Assembly (NCBI GenBank): GCA_025766275.1
Contig: JAFKAC010000006.1
Location: 1,240,001-1,304,000 of the forward strand
Direction: 5' to 3'
DNA: 64,000 nt
DNA from: Lactarius indigo
Lineage: Eukaryota; Basidiomycota; Agaricomycetes; Russulales; Russulaceae
A program made the translations under genes and the position numbers. Each line of letters opens with the position of its first letter. Position 1 is the first letter of the stretch. The notes under the pieces are model-generated. The model saw only the letters and a program-made list of their open reading frames with translations. It was not told where the DNA came from and did no database searches. Of the stretch, positions 11,306 to 22,024 are shown piece by piece.

Positions 11306-12458
11306 ATGCTTGCCGCACTCGCCTTTCAGCGGCCTCTGCGGGCTGCCATACCCTTGAGACGGTTTGCGACAGTTTCTACACCATACGTACCCCCCGCGTC
11401 GCTCGAAAATGTAGCTGATGCGCCTCCATCGCGCTTCCGCCCACACAAAAAGACCAAACCCGAGTCGCCGTCCTTCTACACCTCCCGCGCGAGTTACTAC
11501 GACCACCTCTACCAGCTCGAAACGGCCCTCCAGCGCTGCCGCCGCGCGCTCTCCACGCTGGGTCTTCTCCCCTTGCCGGCGTTTGCGCGCGCCTCCCTCC
11601 CGCCAGCGCAGCACCTCTGGCGCAATCGCCAGAGCATGACGATGATGTTCTCCGGCGCGCTCACCACCGCGCGCTACCGCCGCATGATCGCCGTGCTCGC
11701 CGACCTCGAGGAGTGCTCGCGCGTCGCGGCCGTCGCAGGGCACGACGCGCTCGCCGCGAGTATCCAGCCCGTCCTCGAGCTCTTCGAGCGCCACGACAAG
11801 GCCGAGGTCCTCGCGCGCGCGACGCGCAAACACGTCCCCTTGGACCGCTACGGCCGCTCGTACACCGTCGGCAAGCGCAAGGAGAGCGCCGCGCGCGTCT
11901 GGATGATCCCCGTCCGCGAGCAGCAGCAACAGCAGCAGCCCGCGCCAGCCGCGGTCGGCGATGATATCCTCGCCCCAGTCGTGGACGACGCATTTGCGCT
12001 GTCTCCGGACGCGCCGCGTGTGCCCGTGACGACGACGACGATCCTCGTCAACAACTTGCCGCTCAACCAGTTCTTTGCTACGCCCACCGATCGCGAGCGC
12101 GTCGTGCGTCCGCTCAAACTCGCTGGCGTCCTCGGCGCGTTCAACGTGTTTGCCATCGTCCGCGGCGGCGGTACTACTGGCCAGGCCGGTGCGCTTGCCC
12201 ACGGAATTGCTCAGGGCATCGTAGCGCACGTCCCGGAGGTTGACCCCATCCTCCGAAAAGGTGAACTAATTTTTTCTCTCCTTGAACGGTACCCTTATGT
12301 GCGCCCTTCAGCGAAACTCATGAAACGTGATCCCCGCATGGTGGAGAGGAAAAAGACTGGCCTGGCCAAGGCTCGCAAGCGGGTGAGCTCCCTCATTTCC
12401 TTGATGCATCTCCCAGATCACTCACTGCCTCCCTCAGTATACCTGGGTCAAACGTTGA
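11306..12458 (+). CDS. MRPS9: mitochondrial ribosomal protein uS9m
   Basis: Small-subunit protein of the mitochondrial ribosome. The ATG at 11306 opens a basic, hydroxylated presequence (MLAALAFQRPLRAAIPLRRF). The uS9 domain begins YGRSYTVGKRKESAARVWM and continues ILVNNLPLNQFF and VRGGGTTGQAGALAHGIAQG. Two introns near the end (12261-12311 and 12384-12437) give LMKRDPRMVERKKTGLAKAR followed by KRYTWVKR, the invariant uS9 C-terminus, and a TGA at 12456-12458. The domain is interrupted by a roughly 45-residue Gln/Ala/Thr-rich insertion (a CAG/CAA run near 11,920-11,940) between the RVWMIPV and ILVNN strands. Local GC content is higher than in neighbours, and this makes a long antisense ORF that is not a gene. 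Confidence 0.92.
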
Positions 12459-12709
12459 CCCTCGACCTACTTCCCTATCTCTATTTTTCCCATAGCGGTG
12501 TTCAGCCTTTTTCAAATAATAGTACCCCGTTGCGCTTCGTGAACTGGAGAAGTGGTGACATTACGACATTACGTGCAGATAACAGCTCATCTTGCTCATA
12601 ATGAAAATGGGATAATGTATGGAACAAGGCATGGTGCGGCACAAGGGTTCGGCTCATAAGACCACGAGGTCAAAAACACCTAATATAATCTAGCCACGGA
12701 CTGCAAGGT

Positions 12710-15700
12710 TCATTGAAAATACAACTGTTGTGCATCCGACTGAGCGAATTGGAGGTTGCATGCGGGACATTTCCGCTGCCGCGTTGAGATGCGCATGTCA
12801 ATACACGACTTGCAGAATGCTACCCCAACACCACCTTAGTGCCGATCAAAGAATGGAGGGAAAAGAACAATGGAACGCACTATGAAGGCACTTTGTTAAC
12901 ACCGTCGAACGCATGTTCTGCTTACACGTTGAACACTTAAGAATGCTCTGCAAGAATTCATTGGTTAGCACGCAACGCGCGGATACGCGCCTGGTAATAC
13001 CATACGCACCATGCACTTGTCTACCTCTCTCTGAAGCTGTGACTCTTTCTGCGACGACGGAATTGCTTTGATCTCTCCTCCCTTTCTTTGACGGTCAATA
13101 GTGAAGTTCGCTACCGCGAGTGCCTCTTGCGTTTTCCTGAGCTCCGACGTAAGATCAGAAATATCTTTCCTTTTGTCCTCCACAATTTTCAGTGCCTGCA
13201 AGAGAACGTTGAGTTGTTGCTCAAACTCCAGGAGCAACAACGTACATTATCGGTTTTTGTGTCAGCTTCCGCGCGTGCTATGCGAATTTGATAGATGTCA
13301 TGTTCCAGAACCGCAATACGTGTTTTATATGCCTCCACTTTCGCATTTGCAGCAGCCACGGATTGTTCCATCACAGTCTGCCAGTTAAGTGAGTCCGAGT
13401 TCGGCATATGTCCACGCCAGTGCTTACGAGTCGGTTTGTATTCGCCTTATCGACATCTGTTAAATTAGAGATGTGTTTAAGAAGCTTTTCGTTAGTGCGT
13501 GCGAGGTGCTTGTGCTCATTCTCGACGGCTTCCTTTTCGCGCATGGCCGCAAAGAATTTGTTGTCCTGCCTTGGCTTTCTGAGTTTCAAAAGTGTATTAG
13601 GCGAATGACAGATATAAGTCAGAGCTCAGACTCACATCAAGATTGACCTTCATGATTCTCTCTTCTGCAGCCGCCAGGTCGAACACCCTGCTAGTTACTT
13701 GGGCTTGCAAGGACTCCCATGCTGTTGACAGCTTTCCGATCTCGTCGTACAGTGCAGACTCTGCATCTGCGTGCTGAGCATCACGCAATCGAAGCGACTT
13801 CGCCTCCTCCTCTTTCAGCTTTAGTCGCTCCGCAAGTTGTCGAGCATCGGTGGGTAGTCGAGAAGATTCACCATAGGTCGAACGGAATTGGGTAAGAAGT
13901 TGATTTGCCACGGCTAGTTGTCGCTGAGCTTCTGCCTCAGCGCGTATGTACTTGGAAGTGTCGGGCTGCTGCTCGGAGAGCGCGGTCACCTGCTTCTCAA
14001 GGTCAGAGGCGCGCTCTTCGGAAGCTCTGAGGAGCCGATGTCACGATACAGGTGCGGACCTGAGAAGAACAAAGACTTACATGAGACGTTTCCTCAACTC
14101 TGCTACATCCCCAGACCTCTCCGTTTGAAGAAAATTGACAAGATCTTCGTCCCCCGCTTTAGCAGCGAGCAATAGCTTGAGACGGGATACTTCTGACTGG
14201 TAAACTTCTATTCGATTCTATTCCAACCAACTTTTAACGCTCCGCCCCACGAATCAGTAAGCCCACTTACGGTACAAGAGGTAATTAGAGTCTTAAACTC
14301 TTCTAGAGACTGCCGCTTGATGAGCTGCGCCTTGACTTCGTTCAGCTCAGCGGTCAGTTGCTCGCGTTGTTTGCGCAACCGGCTACCTTCTTGAATGCGC
14401 TTTTCCTCTGCGGCGCGCCGTTCCTTCTCTCTCTGTGGAGCAGATTTAACGACAACGCACAGGACAAGGGGGGCTCGACACACCAGTTCCTCGTCATTAG
14501 GACTCGGGATTTGGTAGGACCCTCGACTCCTCCGGAGAGGGGACTTTAGGCTTGAGCTTCCTTCTCCTTCAGGGTATGTTCAAGGTGGGAAATCCTCTCA
14601 GCCAGAATCTTGAAAATTTCCGTGCCTGCGATATCACTCGAGGGAGCACTCTATTCGCAAGAGATCAGTTTAAATGCTCCCAACACGCGAGAACGACATA
14701 CGACAGTAAGCACACGGATGTCATGCCGTAAGTTCTCGTTGCTAGATTCGAGCTTCCCTTATCTTATCTTCGCGAGCTTTGGCGATGTCTTGCCACTCTT
14801 GCAATTCAGTGAAGGAAGGGGTTGGGGGAGCAGGCACAGATGTTGGCTGGTTCGGAGTCAGATAAAGGAGTGAAAATACGATCAGAAACGCTCCCACCGA
14901 TGAATTGGCCACTCACTGCAGGAGAGGACGACGCTCGCTCTTCTTCCTTCACGTCAACTTCCTCCTTGTCAGCTGCCTCTTCATCTTTCGCAGGTACCTC
15001 AAATGGAGAGGTCGCGCGACCGTAGACCGCCTGCACTGTGCGACTTTGTAGTCGATCTAGCCGCATTTCAGTAGCGACGAGGTTGGAAGCAGTATGAATC
15101 GCGCTGCGCTAGACAGTCCTTCAGTTTTGCCTTCATCAACTCGAGCTCCGAACGTAGTGCCGTGCACTTGGAGAACGCGTTAACACGCCTAATGCTCTCA
15201 CAGAAAAGAACGACTACATACCTCTGTTTGGGAACGCTGATATCGCCTATATATCTCATCCTTCAGAGAGTTCGCTCCACTCAATTGTACGAACGCAGCA
15301 ACGAGTTTGTGCGTAGACCGTGCCTTTTCCTCAAACGCTGCGGCGAGGGTAGGGCTATCTTCTGATGATATGCGCTTGGAGAGGCAGAATAGGTCTCGAG
15401 AGGATTGAAGATTGAACACATGTAACACTAAGAACTGTAGCATGTGGCATACCTTCATCTTCATCGTTCAGAGGTGGTGAGATGTCAGGCTTTACGTGAG
15501 CTCTTATTGTGTCAACCAACTTGGAAGGGGTATGAATGCACTCAGTCGGAGAAATGGAGAGACCGACCGACCTGAGTCCAACAAGCCCCCATGAACCGCA
15601 AGGCTAGCCTCGTATGTACTCTTAAGACGCTCTAGCTCAGCGATTCTCACTTGACTCCGCTCATTTTCTCGCGAGTAATGTCTCATGCGGCGGAAAATAG

Positions 15701-15959
15701 CCTCCTTGCGGAATTGCTTGAAAGGAAGCGTAAATGCATGAGAATACAGAATAGGGAACCAAAGTTAGAGATAGACTGAGCTTGTTTACTCACCTCCAAG
15801 CTGTCCTGATCCCTTGGCTCCTCGTCTACTGGAGAGGTTGAATGTACATCGCCGTTGACGAGGATAGTTGTGCTAGTTGACTGACACTGCACGTTTCTTT
15901 GAGGGAAGAGGGTCAGAGTCGCCAATGTGGGGACGCTTTCTTGATTCAACCTCCTGCAT
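12710..15959 (-). CDS. BRE1: E3 ubiquitin ligase Bre1 (histone H2B)
   Basis: RING-type E3 that monoubiquitinates histone H2B together with Rad6. Short exons near the 3' end, easily missed, give SILKCSTCKQNMRSTVLTKC and, after an intron, TFCKSCIDMRISTRQRKCPA then CNLQFAQSDAQQLYFQ, the complete C-terminal RING. Upstream exons are long coiled coil, including IFRRMRHYSRENERSQVRIA, the Bre1 N-terminal signature, plus LSTAWESLQAQVTSRVFDL and DNKFFAAMREKEAVE. The N-terminus MQEVESRKRPHIGDSDPLPS then KKRAVS carries the expected basic patch. Right after it the frame moves by one base near 15870-15895: a stop follows SVN, while TTILVNGDVHS continues one frame over. A 64-nt intron from GTGCAG to CTCCAG would also repair the frame. 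It lies 131 bp downstream of the DAL2-DAL3 stop, on the same strand. Confidence 0.88.
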
Positions 15960-16090
15960 GAGCGACGGTGAGGTCTGAAATGGTTGAAGAGTCAAGCAGG
16001 AGAGGTCGTCAGTCACACCCGGCGGCACTGAGCTAATTTGGCACTCCGACCGACTCATTTCCAATTTGGGTAAGTACATTCTCTCAGCCC

Positions 16091-18381
16091 CTACAGAATT
16101 TCTATTCTCACACTTGGCCCTTCTCTCAACTCGATGACCTCGCAATCCGCAGCGTCGCCATCGCCTATCTGCGTTTCTACGCAAGCCAGATCCATGGGCT
16201 ACGGTTATTATAGTTAGAAATTTCGGGTTTTCAGACACTGAGGAACACTGACCCCATCTATAACCGTCATCGGTTGGTCTGCATGGGTCATTGAGCGTAA
16301 GCGCCTTACTGGTAGGAGAGAAATTCCACTCACGCCAAAGACCTGTGTTGTACACAATCCCTTGGTCCGCTCGCGCAACGAACGCGCGCAAGCTCCCAAT
16401 ATCCGGCCGATCGTCGGACCCATTCTTGGCAACTGCAACGAGATACGTCTTGTCTTTATCATGTCCCATGGGGAGGAATGCCTGGTTCGTGTATGGGTGT
16501 CTCTCCAACGCATGCAGCCTGATTTCCCTCCTTGCCCCACTCTTCTCAATTTTTGCGGGCTGGCACCTGTAAACAGATATCCCCGTAGTGGCACCTGATT
16601 CGGCTGGGTAACTACGTTCGAGCAAGGAAAGCTTGTGGTATTTGGTGGCTGTGCCGAAGTTCGCCGGTGTGACCTTTAAGGAGCGTGGGGCGGCGGTAAT
16701 GTCTTCGTATGACTGGATCACCTGGCCAAACGGTGCAAACGCCTCATGCGTGAGGGGGAGAGCCGGTACTCTTCGCCAACTTGAGTTAACTTCCTCGGTG
16801 CACCATGCCGCCGAGGGTCCTATCGATGGTCTCTGTCCTCTCAAAGCTATCTATGAGTAACTCTTGGCCAGAGGTTGCCTTTTTGCTGCCGAACACGCGT
16901 ACGCGTTTGACCCCTCCATCCGGAAATATCGTCAGTCGTACGTGTGTAAATGTATCCTTCCCATTGCCCTCTAGTTGGAAGAAGTGCTCGCGGTGTGGGC
17001 CAAGGTGCACTCGTGGAAGTACTTGGACGTCCACTCGTCTTCCTTGGTAGTCGGAGCTTCACGCTCTGAGGAGGGATAACAAGTCAACGGGGGGGGATGT
17101 GATGCGGGGTGAGGAGGTATGTCCGAGTTGCTGTTGATGGCGTGAAGTTCGCAGGTCTGAGGAAAATTGCCCTTGAAATGCGCTTGTGTCAATAACGACA
17201 TGTGACAAATAGCAGGCTTCCCCCCTGGAGTGATGGAGGTATGAGGTGACAGTGGCAACCAAAATGTAGGAAACACATACAGCTTAATAATTGCCCAATC
17301 CTTATGCCCGGACTGCCTGCTCCGCTTGGTCTCCCATCCATCACCCATGTCCTTCCCTGTGAAATATGAGGCGTGGGCATCGTTCTATGTCATCACAAAC
17401 CGACCTCGACCGGGGAGTATTAGGTTGGACCCCACACCAAAGTGCTGATCCGACGTGAAAACCACCTGGCCGCCCGCAAACACGTGCGCCAAATCAAACG
17501 TATCATCCGGAGATTTAGGGTGGATGGGTACAACGTTTCCGTACACTCGAAATCGAGCCTATTGGAGACGGCGTTGAGGGTAAAAAATATGCATTACTTC
17601 CGCGAATGCTCACAATACCGCCGTCGGGATACATGTTCAACTTCACATAGTTAATGGGTTGTGTTTCGGGTATCGTGAAAAAGTGCCTCGCCGAAGGGCC
17701 TAAGGGTGATCTCGGGAGAACTTGTAGCCACTAGAAATAGGATCAGTGGCGTGTCATTGACAGTAGAGTTGACATGGTCGCACGCGTGCATCGTTGGCTG
17801 TGGGTAGCTCTTCTCCTTCTGGAATAAGCAAAACTTGCACAGATGCTGCGGGGGCTTCGTTCCCTTTTGAGAAACGTATCAAGAGGTTATCGTTTGATTC
17901 TTAGTGGACACACAGTACCGTTGAAGTGACTCGTGTCTATATCAAAACCTGTAACTGTCCCTATCGTGCCTAACTTGATGATCGCCCTGTGACAACGGAG
18001 TTGGGCAACTTGTGTGGATCTGGACAGGCTAAAACCCTTACCAATCATGGGCTGGATTGTGTCGGCGGGTTTCCCAACCATCATAGAGGGCACCGTTGGG
18101 GCCAAACTGCCCCTTCAGGCTCCGTGCGGGCTGTGCAAAGCATATAGGCAAGATCCGTACGGAAGAAGGGCACATGTCCACTGCTTACCTCTACGAGTAG
18201 AAGGTGGGAAGCCTCCGCAAAAAATTCATCAGATACGGAAATGACAGAACCACCGAGCGATACACTAGACAGCTCTGAAAGGAGAAGACGACGTATACAT
18301 GTTTGTTTGATCAAGTATAGGTGTAGGAATACCTGTCTCAGCAGCAGTGAATGGGGATGTGATTTGTGAAGCGACTGACAT
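16091..18381 (-). CDS. DAL2-DAL3: allantoicase-ureidoglycolate lyase fusion
   Basis: Bifunctional purine-catabolism enzyme: allantoicase cleaves allantoate to ureidoglycolate and urea, and the lyase gives glyoxylate and urea. Start exon [16 protein letters not shown] splices to [20 protein letters not shown]. The first allantoicase repeat has [40 protein letters not shown] and [13 protein letters not shown]. The second has [20 protein letters not shown], then [44 protein letters not shown] and [18 protein letters not shown]. The lyase domain follows ([62 protein letters not shown]) and ends [17 protein letters not shown]. The reading frame changes by +1 near 17181-17189, by -1 near 17024-17036 and by +1 in the linker at 16780-16840. 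The exon join near 16250 is not settled. Similar DAL2-DAL3 fusions are known in Cryptococcus. Confidence 0.88.
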
Positions 18382-18446
18382 TTTATGATCGATGAAACAG
18401 AGATGAAACGAGGAAATCGCCGACTGGATGGCTCCATCCTGCACAG

Positions 18447-18553
18447 CACGTGCCACGACACTACGGAGCGATAAATCACATGAAAATGACAAACCGGTAA
18501 AAGTACTTGACCTGCCATGCCTCAACTCAACATTGCACGCTATCAAACTATCA
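18447..18553. promoter_or_regulatory. GATA sites and a CACGTG box
   Basis: The 222-bp region between the divergent DAL2-DAL3 and lipase starts holds three HGATAR matches: CGATAA at 18469-18474 and two on the other strand, CTATCA at 18540-18545 and 18548-18553. It also has a palindromic CACGTG at 18447-18452. GATA factors of the AreA/Gat1 type drive nitrogen-source genes such as the DAL set in fungi, so control by nitrogen supply is plausible but inferred. Confidence 0.5.
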
Positions 18554-18603
18554 TCCTTCTTTTCTTTCCTTCTCTGTACCATTAGCATACATTCACAACC
18601 CTC

Positions 18604-21600
18604 ATGATTGATCACATCGTCGGCACTCCCAGTCCTTCCTGGAAACGCACTCAAGTGAGCCTTCTTCGTGCCCACGCCTCACTCACCGTTCATCTGTACG
18701 CGCCAGGTTTTTCTAGTTATCTTCTTTTGGCTATGGAGAATTACATGGGGCGACGCGCGCGGGCCTCGCATTCTTTGGATACGAGCTTTGAACAGGAGAC
18801 TTGGTACGCAAAGCCCAGATACATCGTCCTCCCAGTCACTCACCCCCTCTCAGATGACTTCACACCGTGGCAAATTATTGTCAGCACCTTGACTGCGGTG
18901 TACGCCATGCGCAATGCTGATAAACTAATTGGACTCGGTGGTGAGTTTTCACATCCGATTCGGAAGCCTCGCGAGGCTTGACTTTCCTCTCCGACAGCCC
19001 CCGAGCCCTTGGCACGCCTCGTGCGTTCATCTCGCCTCTTCCTACCTCTTCCTGTTTGTAACCATTTCCTGCAGTATGCTCCATCATATTATCGCGCAAC
19101 TTGGATCAACACTGGCCTGGACGCAGGCTTCGCAACCGCCATGCATATTCGCCAGAAGTGGCTACGAGACATCTGCTCCATCATTTTTTCTGTATATTAT
19201 ATCATCTTTGCTAATGAAGCCGACGAGAAGGTGTGTTGATCGTCGCGTCCTCGTTTGCGGTGCTTAATCGCCACAACCAACAGCTTCGTAAATTCCGGAC
19301 GGCTCCCACTGTTGAAATGCTTCGTGTGACATGGGAGAAGACGAGCAACCCTTTCGTAAGAACACCTTATCGCAGCTCTCTATTCATCTAAGAACTCGTG
19401 TGTTAGCTTCAACTCATCAGTCACAAGAAACCCGTCGCCCTGTATCGCAAGATCATCTTACCACGCCCACACTCGTCTCCGTACACGCGACCCATCACGA
19501 CTTGTCCTTTTCTACTCCCCGCGTCAAGGTTTCAACTCATCTAAAGATCCTCTGATTGCTCTTGCCTCCGAACGCGACTTGATTTTCGATGTCCCGGGAG
19601 GTGGGTTCATCTCAATGGGACCCGAACACCACGAAGAGCGTCTTCGATCCTGGGCCGTACAAACTGGCAAGCCAGTTATCTCCCTCGAGTACGGCAAGGC
19701 ACCAGAATGTTGGTTTCTCACCCCTCGCCACTCTGTCACACTTCATGTTTACTGAATGAACTCACAGATCCGTATCCATTTGCGATTGATGAGGTCTTTG
19801 ACGCGTATCGGATCATCGTCGAATCGAAGGGAAAGGCTATCGGTATGGCTGGCGAGGACCTCAATATTGTTCTTTCAGGAGATTCTGCGTAAGTACAACG
19901 TTCACCACTAGTAGTTGGCTGTTTGTCTGACCTTGGCCTAGCGGAGGTTGCCTGGCCACAGGATGCGTTGTTAAGATCATCGAGCACAATTCCCTGTTGT
20001 CGGATTCCTCATTACCCTACCCCGCACCGACATCCCGCCCATCCGGACCTCTGCCCCTCCCTGTGGCCGTCATGCTGAGCTATCCTGCGTTGGACTTTAA
20101 CTTCACGTCATGGATGACGCCTTCCCATTTGAAGGTCCTTCGTGAAGAAACTGAAGCCGACGAACTTAGGCAACACTTGAAGTCCCCGTTACTGATGCGG
20201 AGGCGGTCCTCTAGTCTCTTCTACTCGTCTGACGACGATTGCGCAAGCGAGGGTTGGGCAAAGGAGCTTCGTGGTGCTAAAGATCACCTTTCTCATGTCA
20301 ATCCTTTGTCCATGGTGGGCCAAGAGCAAAGGTCTACCTCCCCCGTTCACAAGAAAAGTTGGCGAGAGACTTTTAGGATGGGCTTGACCTCTATAACCGG
20401 ATCTTCATCGATCACGAAACGGCCTAAATTGAGACAATCGCGTTCTCAACTCCACCTCCAGTCACAAGAAACCACCACAGACTCATTTGGGTTCACCGAT
20501 TCATCGAGCGAAGAGGAAGAGGAAGAGTACGAGCCTGAAGAACATCGCCCTATTGAGGCTCGTATCCGGTACCATTCTCCCGCTTCCGGCGGTTTTACCT
20601 CGCCTCTTGACCATGCACCAAATTCGCGGAACACAACGAATCTCAGAGAGAGCCATGGACAAGAAGTTTTGGATGAGGAAGCCCAAGCGCGGTTAGCTTC
20701 TGAGGTTCGCAAGGCAAATGTGGAGGTCGCAAAGATGCGCAGACGCGCTGCATACGACCGGAAGAACGCGCCTATCGGCATGCGTCTAACAATGACTTCT
20801 CGATCTGGTTACTTCCAAGATCGCATCATTTCACCAACTATGGTAGGTCGTCGTCTTATCACCTTGTGTGAATGGTCTAGAAATCAGCGCTCTTAGATGC
20901 GTGCCATGGCTATTTTGTACATTGGACCCCACCTCAATCCCGATTTCGCGTCAGGATTACCACATCTCGCCCATCCTCACACCCTCGCATATTCTCGCAC
21001 AATTCCCCCCCCTCCTCCTCCAATGTGGTGAGAAGGATCCACTTGTAGATGACACGATTATCTTCGCGGGACGTGTTCGGGAGGCCAAACGGCAACGCCG
21101 TGAGGAGCTTCGCGGGGCGCTAGCGAAGGGACGTGGGGACCTGGACAGCGCCGAGTTGCAAAAGCTAGAGGACGAACTGGAGAGCCTGGAAGTCGAGAAT
21201 GACGAAGACGGGTTACAGATGCAGATCTTCTCTGGTTGGAGCCACGGATATCTTCAAATGCCGTCGCTGATGCCAGAGGCACAAGTCGCTATTGACGATA
21301 TCGCCACCTGGATCGAAGGCGTGTTCACGACTGTTTCGCCAGTGGACAGCCGTGCTCCATTGAACGTGCCGTCGCTAGAGACTTCAACCAGTGAGATCGA
21401 GGGGACCGGCTCGCATTTCTTCTCGCACGTCTTTCCGTGGGCATTTCCGCGACGGTGCTGCCGAGCTTACCAACAATAGCGACACTGTCCGGGTGCGTCT
21501 GGACGGTGATACTGTTCCCCACGTGCGTATCTTGGCGCCGGGCGCTGATGACACAGCGTCTTCCCTCGGATGTGGCACGGAAGCGGATTTCGAAAATTGT

Positions 21601-21894
21601 GTCGAGTCAATTCCCAAAGTGCGCCGAGAACCCACAATGGGAGGAGACCCGGAGAAGCACACGGAAGACGAAGCTACGCGCCGGGAAAAGATGCGGAAAG
21701 GGATTGCTGCGTATAACGCGAGGAGTGAGTCGGGTGGAGTGAACGGGGTTGGGACATTTGTTCGGTCACCGCCTCGTACGCCGAAGAAGGGATTTGAGAG
21801 CGTTGTAGGGGTCATTGGGGGTCAGATCATAAGTGAGAGCGAGTTGATGCGACGACGGCGATTGCTAGATAGTGACATATTTGTAAGAGAGTAG
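18604..21894 (+). CDS. hormone-sensitive-lipase-like alpha/beta hydrolase
   Basis: Fungal member of the HSL lipase/esterase family. Start MIDHIVGTPSPSWKRTQ splices to VFLVIFFWLWRITWGDAR, a likely membrane anchor. A 50-nt intron then leads to DDFTPWQIIVSTLTAVYAMR. Conserved blocks follow: YYRATWINTGLDAGFATAM, ISMGPEHHEERLRSWAVQTG, the oxyanion motif DVPGGGF, the nucleophile elbow LSGDSAGGCLATG, FPPLLLQCGEKDPLVDD (region of the acid residue) and GWSHGYLQM with the likely catalytic His. An acidic, Ser-rich insertion (RRSSSLFYSSDDD.., SSSEEEEEEYEPEE) of some 200 residues separates the Ser and acid blocks. Single extra bases break the frame near 19503-19508 and 20951-20957, and the tail (SESELMRRRRLLDSDIF) lies one frame on from the core, so the 21,370-21,490 join is uncertain. 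It is divergent from DAL2-DAL3. The substrate is unknown. Confidence 0.8.
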
Positions 21895-22024
21895 ACGATC
21901 AATAACACAGCCACCAGGGAGTCGAACCGAACCTCACCTAAATCTGCTGTTAAACTTGTTGCGGCAACATGTTGTTCCACTTGGCATAGCCTACCCTCCC
22001 CCTCCCCTCCCACTCCTGTCGTCC

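Noticed and set aside
11255..12229. 324-residue open frame antisense to uS9m
   Set aside because: It is a GC-rich shadow of the uS9m exon, Arg/Gly/Ala-rich without motifs; the sense strand encodes a complete uS9 domain.
15870..15895. 13-15-nt micro-intron in BRE1
   Set aside because: Too short to be spliced; a 64-nt intron or one extra base is more likely.
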